Assembly: GCF_019393635.1 (NCBI RefSeq)
Contig: NC_057864.1
Span: forward strand, 467,486,117-467,550,116
DNA length: 64,000 nt
Direction: 5' to 3'
Origin: Dromiciops gliroides
Taxonomy: Eukaryota; Chordata; Mammalia; Microbiotheria; Microbiotheriidae
Under the pieces are notes generated by a model, which was not told where the DNA came from, searched no databases, and was given only the letters and a program-made list of their open reading frames with translations. This document shows positions 19,037 through 39,116 of this stretch, piece by piece. A program made the translations under genes and the position numbers. The first letter of the stretch is position 1, and every line of letters begins with the position of its first letter.

Positions 19037-19204
19037 TTCTCCTCCTCCTCCTCCTCCTTCTCCTCCTCCTCCTCCTCCTCCTCCTCCTCCTCCACCTCCT
19101 CCTCCACCTCCTCATCCTCCTCCTCCTCCTCCTCCTCCTCCACCTCCTCCTCCACCTCCTCCTCCTCCTCCTCCTCCTCCTCCTCCTCCTCCTTCTTCTT
19201 CTTC
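18920..19204 (-). repeat. Long CTT/CCT pyrimidine tract
   Basis: About 285 bp of CTT then CCT triplets joined at the right to a truncated antisense SINE, so probably an expanded SINE tail. All open frames in it are artefacts. Confidence 0.95.
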
Positions 19205-19286
19205 TTCTTTTGTAGGGCAATGAGGGTTAAGTGACTTGCCCAGGGTCACACAGCTAGTAAGTGTCAAGTGTCTGAGGCTGGATTTC
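19205..19286 (-). mobile_element. Truncated A-tailed SINE
   Basis: GGGTTAAGTGACTTGCCCAG through GTCTGAGGCTGGATTTC; the head is missing. Confidence 0.75.
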
Positions 19287-19449
19287 TGATCACATTCTCT
19301 TTCAAACCACATTCTCTCAGCTCAGCTCTGGGACTTTGATCTAGGCACAATCCCTGGACACTGGCTGGTGCTACCAGTGTTCAACAATGGGCAAAAATCA
19401 CGTTACAGGGAGCAGTTATACCTTTCAATATATATTATAATATTGTTTC

Positions 19450-19645
19450 TTCTTGTTGTTGTTTGTCCTTTGTTCTCGAAGAGGACCTTGACATCATGAG
19501 GTGATGTCATGACTTGAAGTGAATTGGATTTAAGTGAGGCAAGACTGTGCAAAGTCACCAACCTCACTCCTCCCAGAACCATCTGGGTCCAGTAGCGAGA
19601 TATATATCAGGATGACTGAAGATGGCCCTGGATGTTTGAGGTAAT
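19450..19645 (+). mobile_element. Second marsupial SINE family (GTCATGACTTG type)
   Basis: TTTGTCCTTTGTTCTCGAAG, GTGATGTCATGACTTGAAGT and GAACCATCTGGGTCCAGTAG; not of the CORE type. Fragments recur at 23585 and 56840. Confidence 0.6.
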
Positions 19646-19768
19646 CAAGTTAAGTGATTTGCCCAAGGTCACACAGCTAGTAAGTGTCAAATGTCTGAGG
19701 CTAGATTTGAACTCAGGTCCTCCTGACTCCAGAGCCAGTGTTCTATCCACTGTACCGCTAAGCTGCCA
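19646..19768 (-). mobile_element. SINE fragment
   Basis: GTGATTTGCCCAAGGTCACA to a degraded head GCTAAGCTGCC. Confidence 0.7.
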
Positions 19769-19925
19769 ATTATTATATTATTATAAACATTATATAATAT
19801 ATTATATCATTATAAATGTCATATAATAATAATTATTATTTATTTTTGCCTTTGTCCACCCCACCTCCCAATCACCTAGCCTGGTACCTGGCACACAGTA
19901 GGTACTTAAGAAGCACCTGTTTGTT

Positions 19926-20185
19926 AATAACAACAACAACAGCTAACATTTATAAAGCACTTACTATGTGCCAGGGACTGGGCTAGGTGCTCTACAATTA
20001 TCATCTCGTTTGAGGCTTGCAAGAACCCTGGGAAGTAGAGGCTATTATTACTTCCATTTTACAGATGGGGAAACTGAGGCAAGCAGAGGTTAAGTGACTT
20101 GTCCAGGATTGTTGCACAGATTCTAAGTATCTGAGGCAGGATTTGAACTCAGGTCTTCCTGACTCCAGGACCAAGGCTCTATGTA
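19926..20185 (-). mobile_element. Full-length old MIR/CORE-SINE
   Basis: AACAGCTAACATTTATAAAG, CATTTTACAGATGGGGAAAC, AGCAGAGGTTAAGTGACTTG in MIR order. Confidence 0.7.
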
Positions 20186-20456
20186 CAACCCACATGAGAA
20201 GAGGATGAGGTGATAGCCTTCACATTGTCTTGCTAGTCATTGGAGCTGTCCCAAAGACATACCGTGCACTTAGAACCCAATGCTTTTACTGGATTACAAA
20301 AAGCAGCCATTTTATCCATCTGTGCACTGATTCCCCCAAGAACACGATAACAGAATAATAACAGAGTAATGACTAGTCAAAGGGCTGTTTCTATCTAAAC
20401 TCCATCAAAAGATACATGATCTCATTTATACTCATTTTATAGATCACCCATTTTAT

Positions 20457-20616
20457 TTAATTTTTTTTAATTTTTAAATTTTTTAAGCAATTGGGGTTAA
20501 GTGACTTGCCCAGGGTCACATAGCTAGAAAGTGTCAAGCGTCTGAAGCCGGATTTGAACTCAGGTCCTCCTGACTCCAGGGCTGGTGCTCTATCCACTGC
20601 ACCACTTAGCTGCCCC
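20457..20616 (-). mobile_element. A-tailed SINE with 13-bp TSD
   Basis: TCACCCATTTTAT at 20444-20456 and 20617-20629. Confidence 0.9.
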
Positions 20617-20639
20617 TCACCCATTTTATAAATAAAGGG

Positions 20640-20840
20640 ACCTCATGCCATTGAGTCCAACCTCTTCACTTCACAGCTAAGAAAACTGAGGCTCTGAGAG
20701 ATTTATCGTGTATTGGATCCTAGATCTATAGCTAGAAGGGACATTAGAGGCCACCACTAGCTCAACTCCTCTTTTTACAGAGAAAGAAACTGAGGAAGAG
20801 TGACTTGTCCAAGGTCAAACAGGTAGCAAATGGCTCCCAG
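20640..20840 (-). mobile_element. Old MIR-like fragments
   Basis: AAGAAAACTGAGGCTCTGAG and AGAAAGAAACTGAGGAAGAG. Confidence 0.5.
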
Positions 20841-21225
20841 TTCAGCCCTCTTTCCAGAAGACATGAAGTCCTCCTATCTCACAGTATCACAGGCTAAGCC
20901 TAAACTTGACATTGGTCCAGCTGGAACAAGGTATCTTTTTTTTTTCCTTTAAAATATAAGAGGAGGCACTCATGTACCACAAAGTGCAATTAAAATGACT
21001 TTAATAATTGAAGATTAAGGGCTTTGGATGCCAGAATATAAAAGGATATAGAATGTACCTCCCCTTCCATCAGGAACTGAAGAAAGGGAGGAACCTGCAG
21101 GCAGTTGGAGCTTAGGAAGACTTGGGACAACCTTTCCCAACCTCAAGCTAATTAGCCTCCTGAGCCAAGCAGCCGGACTGAGAGCTGGCTGGGACCACAA
21201 CTGTTGCAGCAGCCCCAAAAGCCCC
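20841..21225. other. Unique sequence between RAP1GAP2 and the tapasin-like gene
   Basis: No gene or repeat recognised. Confidence 0.4.
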
Positions 21226-21229
21226 TTCC

Positions 21230-21400
21230 CTGTCCCCTACCCCCACTCCAGCTTCCATCCCACGTGCTCCCCAGCCTCCTCAACATCCTGGTCACTCTCC
21301 TCTGGGCCAGCTGCATCTTGTCAATTTTCTTTTTAATTGAGTGTGGTCCTCAGAACTGGACACAGCATGACAGGGCCCAAGGCTCACAGCCTCACAGCCT
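21230..21400 (+). mobile_element. CR1/L3-type LINE fragment
   Basis: CATCCTGGTCACTCTCCTCT, GTCAATTTTCTTTTTAATTG and CTCAGAACTGGACACAGCAT follow the 3' region of a CR1/L3-like LINE. Confidence 0.5.
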
Positions 21401-21405
21401 CACTA

Positions 21406-21668
21406 GAATGTTGTTGTTACTGTTTTTTCATTTCAGTTAAGTCTGACTCTTTGTCATCCCTTTTGGGGGGTTTTCTTGACAAAGATACTGGAGTGGTTTG
21501 CCATTTCCTTCTCCAGCTCATTTGACAGATAAGGAAACTGAGGCAAACACAGTAAAATGACTCACCCAGGGTCACACAGCTAGGAAGTTTCTAAGAAAGA
21601 ATTTGAACTCAGTGTCCTCCTGACTCCGAGGCTGGCACTCTATCCACTATGGCGACACCTAGCTGCCC
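21406..21668 (-). mobile_element. CORE-SINE, long type
   Basis: TTAAGTCTGACTCTTTGTCA through GACACCTAGCTGCCC. Confidence 0.8.
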
Positions 21669-22034
21669 TCTCACTAAGATAGAGAATTTTTAAATCTTGG
21701 AGTTAGGAGAGACCCCAGGTCCTCTTCATCTCTCTAGGCCTCAGTTTCCTCCTCTGTAAGAAGAAGGAGCTGGATTTGATGGCCTCTCAGGCACTCTTAA
21801 CATCTTTGAGCCTTAGTTTCCCTATCAGTAAAATGAAAGATTTGAACATGATGACCCAGAAGGTTCCTCCCAGCTCTGAATCTATGATCCCCAGGTCTTG
21901 GTGCATTGCCCAGCAAAAAGTGTTATGTGGTAGGTGTCCGCTAGAGGACACCATAGTGCACAGCACAGAGTGCAGGGCCTGGCTTCAGCCTATCTGCTGC
22001 TGCTGCTGCCTATGGTGAAGGTGGTGGTGGGGAT

Positions 22035-22262
22035 GATGACAACGACAACAACAGTAATAATAGACTTATATCTAGCGCTTCGAGGTTTGCAAAGCTCTTT
22101 ACAAATATTACATCATTCGATCCTCACAACAACCCAGGGAGGGACGTTAGCTATCTGTCCTCATTTTCCCGATAGGGAAACTGAGGAATTTGTCTAAGGT
22201 CACACAGCTACTAAGTTCCTGACGCTGAATTTGAACTCAACTTCCTAACTCCAGACCCAGAG
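22035..22262 (-). mobile_element. Old MIR copy
   Basis: GGTTTGCAAAGCTCTTTACA, GATAGGGAAACTGAGGAATT, AAGGTCACACAGCTACTAAG. Confidence 0.6.
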
Positions 22263-22289
22263 ACTTGGCCTGACAGTGAAGAAGTCCCG

Positions 22290-22680
22290 AGTTCAAATCC
22301 TGCCTCAGACACTTAAAAATTCTATAATGCGGGGGCGACTAGGTGGCACAGTGGATAAAGCACCGGCCCTGCATTCAGGAGGACCCGAGTTCAAATCCTG
22401 CCTCAGACACTTAAAAATTATATAATGCGGGGGCGACTAGGTGGCACAGTGGATAAAGCACCGGCCCTGCATTCAGGAGGACCCGAGTTCAAATCCGGCC
22501 TCAGACACTTAAAAATTATATAATGCGGGGGCGACTAGGTGGCACAGTGGATAAAGCACCGGCCCTGAATTCAGGAGGACCTGAGTTCAAATCCGGCCTC
22601 AGACACTTGACACTTACTAGCTGTGTGACCCTGGGCAAGTCACTTAACCTCCTTTGCCCCGCAAAAAAAAAAAAAAAAAA
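22290..22680 (+). mobile_element. SINE with internal 98-bp tandem triplication
   Basis: GGGGGCGACTAGGTGGCACA starts at 22331, 22429 and 22527. The first two units end in TTAAAAATTATATAATGC; only the third runs on through the CORE to a long A-tail. Confidence 0.9.
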
Positions 22681-23035
22681 GTATATAATGCTTCTCCATG
22701 AAATCTATCCAACAATAAAAAAGACACATTTCCCCCCACTTGGGCAGTGCCTCAGTGTCATTTCAGGAGGACCTCTCCCCCACCCAAGCCCATTCGAGCA
22801 GGTCTGCTACACATTCCTAAACTCTTTCCTAGGTAGGACCACCCAAGGGTTAATGATGGGACAAGATGTGGTCCAAGATGGTTTTCAGTTTCATTACAGT
22901 CCCCAGGGCCATCCCCTTCTCCACTTTCCTCTGAATTCCAGCCGTTCCAGCCATTCCAGCCTATTGATTTGTGGTACTGGGAGAGGTTGGTCCTCTTCCT
23001 CCCTAGGTGCTAAAGCCTAGACCCTAGAAGGGGGG

Positions 23036-23265
23036 GGAAAGAAACAAGCATTAATGAAGCACCTGCTATGTGCCAGGCACTGTGCTAAGCACTTGACAAA
23101 TATCCTCTCATTTATCCTCCCAACAATCCTGGAAGAAAGGGGCTGATTCCCCATTTCACAGTTATGGAAACTGAGGCAAACAGATGAAGTGACTTACCCA
23201 GGGTCACACAGCTAATAAGCATCTGAATTTGTATTTGAACTCCAGGCCCCATGCTCTGTCTGTTC
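23036..23265 (-). mobile_element. Old MIR copy
   Basis: GAAGCACCTGCTATGTGCCA, TTATGGAAACTGAGGCAAAC, CCCAGGGTCACACAGCTAAT. Confidence 0.65.
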
Positions 23266-23584
23266 CAGGTGCCAAAGATCCCAGAACTTCTCTCCCAGGC
23301 TCTACAGCATCCTAATCTGCTCTCATTTTTCATCCTTTCTCTTCTGCCTCAGTCTATGCCTCACCCTCCATAGATTCTCCCAGGTCCCCTCTTCAGCCTC
23401 CAGCCCCAGCCCCAGCCCCAGGGTCTTGGCTACCATAAGGGGGAGAGCTGACTTTTCAAGTTTTAGAGCCTCTTGTTCACACCAGGAATGTGGCATATGG
23501 GGAGGAGAGATAAGCCCTTGGCCCCTGGCTTTGTCTTTGTGCCTTCCCCCACTCACTTAATGGATCACTCTGGGGGAGAGATCA

Positions 23585-23690
23585 AGGCTGACAACTTTGC
23601 ACAGCTCTGCCTCACTTAAATCCAATTCACGTGAAAGTCAAGATATAACCCTCTGCACCCCCGATGTCACTGGTCCTCTTCGAAAAAGGA
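23585..23690 (-). mobile_element. GTCATGACTTG-type SINE fragment
   Basis: CTCACTTAAATCCAATTCAC and ACTGGTCCTCTTCGAAAAAG, antisense. Confidence 0.45.
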
Positions 23691-23714
23691 AGAGAGGGGA
23701 GAGCTTTTGAAGTT

Positions 23715-23987
23715 GGGAATAACAGTAATGGCTAACATTTATTTAATGCTTCCCATGTGGCAGGCAGTGGACTAAATGCTTTACAATTCTCTCATTTGAT
23801 TCTCCCAACCCTGGGAGATAGAGGCTATTATTATCCCCACTTCACAGACAAGGAAACTGAGGTAAACAGGATTAAGTGACTTGCCCAGGGTCACACAGCT
23901 AGTCAATGTCTAAGGCTGGATTTGAACGTGGGTCTTCCTGACTCCAGGCCCAGAGCTCTGTCCATTGTGCCATCTACCTGCCCCTGG
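23715..23987 (-). mobile_element. Full-length old MIR/CORE-SINE
   Basis: GGCTAACATTTATTTAATGC through GCCATCTACCTGCCCC. Confidence 0.7.
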
Positions 23988-24129
23988 CAGCATTGGGCAA
24001 AAAGCCCCGGCATAAAGGATGACTAGGTGTGTAATCTAGCCTTCCAAGTTAAAAACTGGGAGGCTAAGGGGATGCTCACCATCATCAAAGGGGAGGTCTC
24101 TAACAGGAGACACTCAGAGCCTAGACTAG

Positions 24130-25110
24130 GAAGCTCAGTTTAAAAGATAAATCTGAGAGCTATTGTCGGGAATGTCTCTGCTCTTTGTTCTTGGTCCCTG
24201 GGGCAAATCTACTGCTGAGCCAAAAAGCTTTGTAGCTAAAACCGACTGTAATAAGAAAGCTGACTGCTTAAGGGAGTGAGCCCAGAAGGCTTTGGTTTTT
24301 GTTTGTTTCGGGAGAGGGAGTTTTACTGTTACCATGGCTAAGGCAAAAACTTGAATTTTCTAAAAAGTTCAACAGGGTCGCACTAGTTCTCCTAATGAGA
24401 AAGAGCTGATCCTATAGCCAAAGCCTTCATCGAAAACTAACAGAAGCTCCCCAGCCATGTGCACAAGGGGGCTGCCTGGCAGCCAGGGGTAGCTGGTAGG
24501 TAGAAGCGATGTATTCAGCATCTTGCCCCAGTCTGTCTCCATCGGCACTGACTGGGGCTCTCCTCTCTCTGAAAACGTTAGAGAAATTGCATGATCCGCT
24601 GCATTGCTCTCCATTATAAACAAGCTGCAGAAATTCATCCTTTAGTGGGATGAATACATAAAGAGTAAAAACTGTCAGGGGCCAGGACTGGAGGTCAAAA
24701 ATACCCTTGCCGCATAGTATTCCATACATACTTCCTCCCTGACCAGACATTCTGCCTGTGTGTCTATTTATCCTTGTGATGATGTATATATTTGTGGGAG
24801 AATGTATAGCAGGTTTCTGGGGAAAATATTTAATTATAACTTTTCTTATCATGCTATTTCATTAAATATCTTTTGCTTTAAATTAATGGTGTCGGGGCAG
24901 CTAGGTGGTGCAGGGGATAGAACACCGGCCCTGGATTCAGGAAGACCTTAGTTTCAAATCCGGCCTGAGATACTTGACACTTACTAGCTGTGTGACCCTG
25001 GGCAAGTCACTTAACCCCAATTGTCTCACAAAAAACAACAAAACAAAACATAAATTAATGGTGTCTTCTGGCTGAATGTTAAAGGCTACCACACCAGTGG
25101 GGACTCAAGA
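24130..25110 (+). mobile_element. Possible ERV LTR-like sequence
   Basis: ATTAAATATCTTTTGCTTT and ATGGTGTCTTCTGGCTGAAT resemble the end of an old LTR, interrupted by the SINE at 24894. Old and degraded; limits and family uncertain. Confidence 0.3.
24894..25050 (+). mobile_element. A-tailed SINE with 15-bp TSD
   Basis: TAAATTAATGGTGTC at 24879-24893 and 25051-25065. Confidence 0.93.
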
Positions 25111-25135
25111 GCAAGTATGTATAGACTCACAGAGT

Positions 25136-25480
25136 AACTTTTTTTTAATATTCTTTTTTTGTCTTTTTTTTTTTTTTGGCCGGGGGTGGGGGAGGCAATT
25201 AGGGTCAAGTGACTTGCCCAGGGTCACACAGCAAGTAAGTGTCAAGTGTCTGAGGCGGATTTGAACTCAGGTCCTCCTGAATCCAGGGCCAGTGCTATAT
25301 CTACTGTGCCACCTAGCTGCCCCCTTTAATATTCTTTTTTTTTTAATTTTCCAATAAACATTTTTATTAAAGTTTTGAGTTTCAAATTCTAGTCCAGTCA
25401 CCCTCCCCAAGGCAGTAAGCAATCTATATCTATAGGTTATACATGTGAAATTATGTAAAACATTTTCATATTAGTCATTT
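25136..25480 (-). mobile_element. L1 3' end split by a SINE
   Basis: T-run, then AAAGTTTTGAGTTTCAAATT, GGTTATACATGTGAAATTAT and AAAACATTTTCATATTAGTC, antisense to a marsupial L1 3' UTR. TCACAGAGTA at 25126-25135 and 25481-25490 is a possible TSD. Confidence 0.6.
25161..25323 (-). mobile_element. A-tailed SINE inside an L1 end
   Basis: Antisense copy flanked by TTTAATATTCTTTTTTT on both sides. Confidence 0.88.
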
Positions 25481-25490
25481 TCACAGAGTA

Positions 25491-26060
25491 TCTTGAACTA
25501 CCTTTGGGTTAGCCCCTCTTAGAACAGTAGCATGCAGCCTATGGGATATGCGGAAGGAAGATTCCTGTCCCACTGTGCCAAAGTGAGACTTTACTGGGAG
25601 ATTATGTATGTAAGCCTCAGGTCTCTGACCATTCTTTTCTTACCTAGTCCTACTCCCAGGAGAGAGGGGAGAAGAATCCATAGGTGCTCCCTCTATTCTT
25701 CATGTCACATTCCTCCAGTAGAAAACAAGCTTCACAACCCAAATAGCAGGACTATTTCTTGTGTTTGCAGGAGACAATAACTGTCTGTTAAGTTGAGATC
25801 CTGTCTGGTCTGGCTGTGGCCAGGATGCCCAGAGTGGACACAGAATGCATGTCCCCTTCCCTCTGTACACTGAAGGACTCTCAGCTTTGTGGAAGTGTCC
25901 ACAGCAAGTGTCCTAATCCCAGAGGCCCCAGCTCTCCCCAAAAGCTGGCCCCACTCACCCACCAGGTCATCCCTGGCTCAGTGATAGAGCTGCCTGTACT
26001 GCTGGGGGCTTGGACATGCTACCCCAGGTAGGAAGAAGAATTGTACCACTCCTAACCAAT
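25491..26060. other. Unique sequence downstream of the tapasin-like gene
   Basis: No gene recognised. Open frames on both strands lack known motifs. It may hold distal 3' UTR of the tapasin-like gene. Confidence 0.35.
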
Positions 26061-26361
26061 CAATAATCAATCGATCGATATTTATTAAACATCTGCTATG
26101 TGCCAGGCACTAGGCTAAATTCTGGGGATACAAAAGTAGGCCTTTGCCTGAGCATTCCCCAAACTGGGCCCCTTCCCTATTCCCTCAAATGAGAGGTTGA
26201 AAGGGGAGAAGGTGCTTCCTGCCTCTAGACAGAAGCTGGTGCATTTTCTAGTCCAAAAGCATACTTGGCTGCCCCAAACCCTATTCCCTGGGCAAAGCAA
26301 CCCTCCTTGATCTCCAGGAGGCTTCTGGGTGTGGGGAAGGTAGCTGGGCTGGAACCCAAGC

Positions 26362-26600
26362 AGTACAAATATAGATGACATCTGTTTAGAGGGTTTTCAA
26401 AACACTTTACCCATTTTATTTTATCCTCACAACAACCCTATGAGGTAGGCAGGTATTACAATACCAATGTTATTCTCATTTTACAGATGAGAAAACTGAG
26501 GCTGAAAAATTCATCAAGTTGTTCAGGATCAGAAAGTGAGTCCATATCTGAGGTGGAATTTGAACGCAGGTCTTTCAACTGCCCCTGCTGTGCTCTCACT
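26362..26600 (-). mobile_element. Old MIR copy
   Basis: CTCACAACAACCCTATGAGG, CATTTTACAGATGAGAAAAC. Confidence 0.6.
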
Positions 26601-27415
26601 ACTGTTCCCCTATACAGCAGGGAAGTACCATGCTGTAAGAGGCTTTGGTGGGAGAGAAGGTAGCCTATTTTGTATGGGGGGATTATCTATGAATTTAGGA
26701 CACCAACACAGCACGCTTCCTTTAATCTTCAGTTACCAAAAGCTAAAAGGGACTCAGAGCATAAAGTCTAGCATGGGGGTACTCACAGACGACCGTCTAG
26801 ACAAACAACAGCGTGAGGTGACACAACCATAAAAGGAGCAGTTGGTGCCACAGAAATGACATTATGAGCAGAAGCACTGGCAATCAGTGGCATGGGGTGC
26901 AGAGTGGGCTGAGGAGCCAGAAGATGGGGGGAGGCAGGTACCAGGGCCAAGTTGAGCAAAGTGGGCAGGGAACACTGACTGGGCTGGAGGTGGGCTTCAG
27001 AGGGGAGCAGCCAATAACCGATATCATATCAAGGTTTCATGACACCGATATGAGGCTCTATCAACCACATGTATGGGCTGGAGTGGATTTGTTCACAAGG
27101 CCTATCTGTCCATGATTGCAAGACTAGATGAATTAAAGTGTTTGTTAAGCAGTTACTTTGTGTCAAGTACTGGGGGGTACAAATAGAAACCCCTAAAGGT
27201 CCCCTGCCTAGGCAGATGGAAAGGCCTGGGAATCCTGGGACTGTGGAAGCAGGGAGGATGACAAGGGTCCTGAGGTTAAATGAATAGCTCAGATGACAAT
27301 GTTGAGGGTCAAGAGGGCAGAGCAGATAAGGTCTGAAACTGGCCCAAGGGGAACATGATTGCAAGGTGAGGGAAGGGAGTCTTATAGGCTGTAACTAAAA
27401 GTTTGCTCAATGAAT
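26601..27415. other. Unique sequence, possible 3' UTR of the tapasin-like gene
   Basis: No gene or clear repeat. The nearest AATAAA on the - strand is at 26415-26420, inside the MIR. Confidence 0.3.
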
Positions 27416-27419
27416 GCCA

Positions 27420-27640
27420 ACAATGACCCTAAATAATGGCCAAGCCTATGTAGTGCTTTACATATATCATCTCAGTGCCTCACAACGATCTGGTGAGGTG
27501 CTCATACCATAGGTCATATTATCCTCATTTTATAAATGAGGAGATTGGCTCACAAATGTCCAGTAACTTGCCTATTGTCACGTAATAGCAGAGATGGGGC
27601 TGGAACCCATGTCTCTTCAGGGTCTTTTTATGGCATTGCC
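27420..27640 (-). mobile_element. Old MIR copy
   Basis: TGCTTTACATATATCATCTC, CATTTTATAAATGAGGAGAT. Confidence 0.55.
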
Positions 27641-27739
27641 CAAGTTCTAAGACTGTGTTTGTTATATGGCAGTAGAAGGCTCTCAGCCACTGACTTCCAG
27701 GGCCCTCTCTCTCCTTTTCCCGACATCTGCTTTGAATTC

Positions 27740-36679
<8,940 letters not shown>

Positions 36680-36740
36680 TCCCCAGGACCCTCTGAGGCT
36701 GGTGCCTCACTAGCCCGCTTTCTTTCTCTTTCTCAAATTC

Positions 36741-36752
36741 ACTTTCAGTTTC
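36741..36752 (-). promoter_or_regulatory. ISRE-type interferon-response element upstream of the tapasin-like gene
   Basis: On the - strand the bases read GAAACTGAAAGT, a perfect match to the ISRE/IRF core GAAANNGAAANN. It starts 62 bp upstream of the start codon, with further GAAA repeats between it and the gene. This placement is typical of interferon-induced antigen-presentation genes. Confidence 0.6.
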
Positions 36753-36759
36753 ATTTACT

Positions 36760-37600
36760 TCTGAATCAGCAGAGGGCAGGTCGGGACAGCTCAGAACAGG
36801 ATCTCTCCTTCTGCCTCCAGGTTCCCTTACCCTTGCCTTCCCTATCCCTGCCATGAGACTGAAGGGCTCTGGGCTGGGGACGAGGGTGGGGGTACACACC
36901 AGATGAGGAAGGAGCCAAGAACCAGGGCATCAATCAACGTGGGATGAGAAAAAAAAGTTATCTTTTCACTGATTCCTAATTGAAATTTACCATTTTCTTT
37001 CATTGTTTGGCGCCATATTCTGAGAACACTGTCAGACTGCCAAAGGAGATCAGGACATGCAACAAAAACGTATAAAGATTCCCGTTTGTAGGGAAATGGG
37101 CCAGGGCAGGGGAGGACAGGAAATTAACGAGCTTGTTACAAATTCTCATGTGCCAAGGGCATCCACCTTAGCTCACGGATCACCGAAAAACAGCTTAGCA
37201 GCCTTCTAGGACAGGAGGACCCTAGTGCTGGTATCATGTAAGATGAAGAGTCTCCATTTGTCCCATTTTTAAGAATCCCATCAAGCCCCTTGTCTGAAAT
37301 GAGAGCTGTCTCCTATAAGGTTCTTTGGTGGCCCAGGCTGGGGTGACCAAAATGAAGTGAAATGACATGGGATTTACTCATAGGTCTGGTGCTTCCCCAG
37401 AATGCTCTCCCCCTCCTCAACTTTGGGGACCATCCAGTAATGGATGTAGTATTGAAGGGTGTCCCTCACTTTCAAGGAGGCAGCCAGGAAAATGAGGGCT
37501 AGGCTACCCACACCTCAGTTCCTTCCTAATTCACTCATCCATCTATGCACCCAACCATCCATCCACCATCTGTCCATCTGTCCACCCACCCATCCATGCC
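36760..37600. other. Upstream region of the tapasin-like gene
   Basis: Unique sequence apart from the promoter-proximal GAAA repeats. No gene recognised. Confidence 0.4.
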
Positions 37601-37610
37601 ATTATTAGGG

Positions 37611-37990
37611 ACAACTAGGTGATATATTGTATATTCCTCCTTTTATTGGGGGGAGGGGAGGCAATTGGGGTTAAGCCCAGGGTAACACAGCTAGTAAGTG
37701 TTAAGTGTCTGAGGCCGGATTTGAACTCAGGTCCTCCTGACTCCAGGGCCAGTGCTCTATCCACTGTGCCACCTAGCTGCCCTGGTGATACATCGTATAG
37801 CAGGCTGGACTTGGAGGCAGGAAGACCTAAACTGGAATCCTACTTTAGACACTGGCTGTGTAACCTGGGGCAAGTCTCTGAACCTTTCTAACCTCCAAAG
37901 TACCTGCCTCCCAGGGTTGTTGTGAGGATCAAATGAGATGGAGATACCATTTATGGAGCACTTTAAGGTTTGCAAAGCACTTTGTGTATA
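37611..37990 (+). mobile_element. Older CORE-SINE split by a younger SINE
   Basis: GGGACAACTAGGTGATATAT left of the insertion; GGACTTGGAGGCAGGAAGAC and the CORE to its right. Confidence 0.7.
37634..37783 (-). mobile_element. A-tailed SINE with TSD
   Basis: GGTGATATATTGTAT at 37619-37633 and the variant GGTGATACATCGTAT at 37784-37798. Confidence 0.88.
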
Positions 37991-37996
37991 TTGAGG

Positions 37997-38340
37997 CTGT
38001 TAGGCAGTCAGATAAGAATGTTGACCTTGGAGTCAGGAAGACCTGAGTCCGAATTCCACTTCTGACTCTTACTAGCTGTGTGATCCTGGGCAAGTCACTT
38101 CACCTCAGTTTGCCTCAATCTCCTCATCTATAAAATGGGCAAGTAACACTACCTTCCATGGTTGTTGTGAAGATCAAATGGAATCATTATTTTAAAGTGC
38201 TCTATGAACTTTAAATGCACTATATAAAATATTTGCTATTATAATTCTATGATTTTGTGATGATCAAATGAATTAATTTTTGAAAAGCATTTAGCTCAAT
38301 GCTTGGAGCATAATAGACACTTAATAAATGTTTATTCCTG
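37997..38340 (+). mobile_element. Old CORE-SINE and L2-like end
   Basis: GACCTTGGAGTCAGGAAGAC, CTATATAAAATATTTGCTAT, then ATAATAGACACTTAATAAAT. Confidence 0.6.
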
Positions 38341-38578
38341 CTTTCTATTTCTACCTCTATCAAGTGGGAAGAATAATCACTTCCCCATCTCCCTACTAGT
38401 GTCAAAGGTGATAATGCAGATGAGCACAGAAAAGTAAAAGGCTTCTGGGATGTGGTGAAGAATTCCAATAGGGTCCCTGAGTGGGGGAACCAACAGGCTG
38501 CTTACGAAGGGAAGAACTGGTCCAGGGTCCATAAGGGTTGAAATAGGAGGACAAGGGTCAAGGAAAGAAGAAAAGGAG

Positions 38579-38716
38579 GGAGAGAAAGAAGGAAGGAAGG
38601 AAGGAAGGAAGGAAGGAAGGAAGGAAGGAAGGAAGGAAGGAAGGAAGGAAGGAAGGAAGGAAGGAAGGAAGGAAGGAAGGAAGGAAGGAAGGAAGGAAGG
38701 AAGGAAGGAAGGAAGG
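38579..38716. repeat. (GGAA)n microsatellite
   Basis: About 32 nearly perfect GGAA repeats. Confidence 0.97.
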
Positions 38717-39110
38717 TTAAAAAGTCCAGTCTGAATGCTACATAATCCCAGAGAAGAGGAGAAAATGTACTTCCTTCAGGGAAGGGGCTGGGAGGTGGCT
38801 ATACTGGTATATGATCATAAGTGGTGGCTGTGTTCACAATTCTCCTTTCTTTTGTTCTCTTGGGAAGGGAGAGAAGCAGATCTGAAAATGCAGGAGACAA
38901 AGGATAGTGATGAGCTCTTAGGAAAGAAAAGGAGACGTCATCATAGAAGGACCACTGCCCCCCAGACGCCCCTAGCTTGCTGTATCACACTGGGCAGAGC
39001 CGGCTCTTGGCCACAGCCCTGCCGCTGACTTGGTGTGTGACCTTGGGACCTTGAGAAAGTCGGTTACTAGGGAGCCACCGGCCCTTCTGCTTTGGAAAAA
39101 TCAAAAAACC

Positions 39111-39116
39111 TTTATT
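39111..39116 (-). terminator. EXO5: EXO5 poly(A) signal
   Basis: TTTATT on the + strand, AATAAA on the - strand, about 425 nt after the stop. It is the first such hexamer in a repeat-free stretch. Confidence 0.6.

Noticed and set aside
18866-19312. Long poly-Arg, poly-Lys/Glu and poly-Phe/Ser open frames
   Set aside because: They are reading frames through the CTT/CCT microsatellite; nothing else supports a protein.
26115-26381. 88-residue - strand frame considered as the tail exon of the tapasin-like gene
   Set aside because: It ends in a dispersed repeat and has no family resemblance; the 27754 exon gives a better ending.
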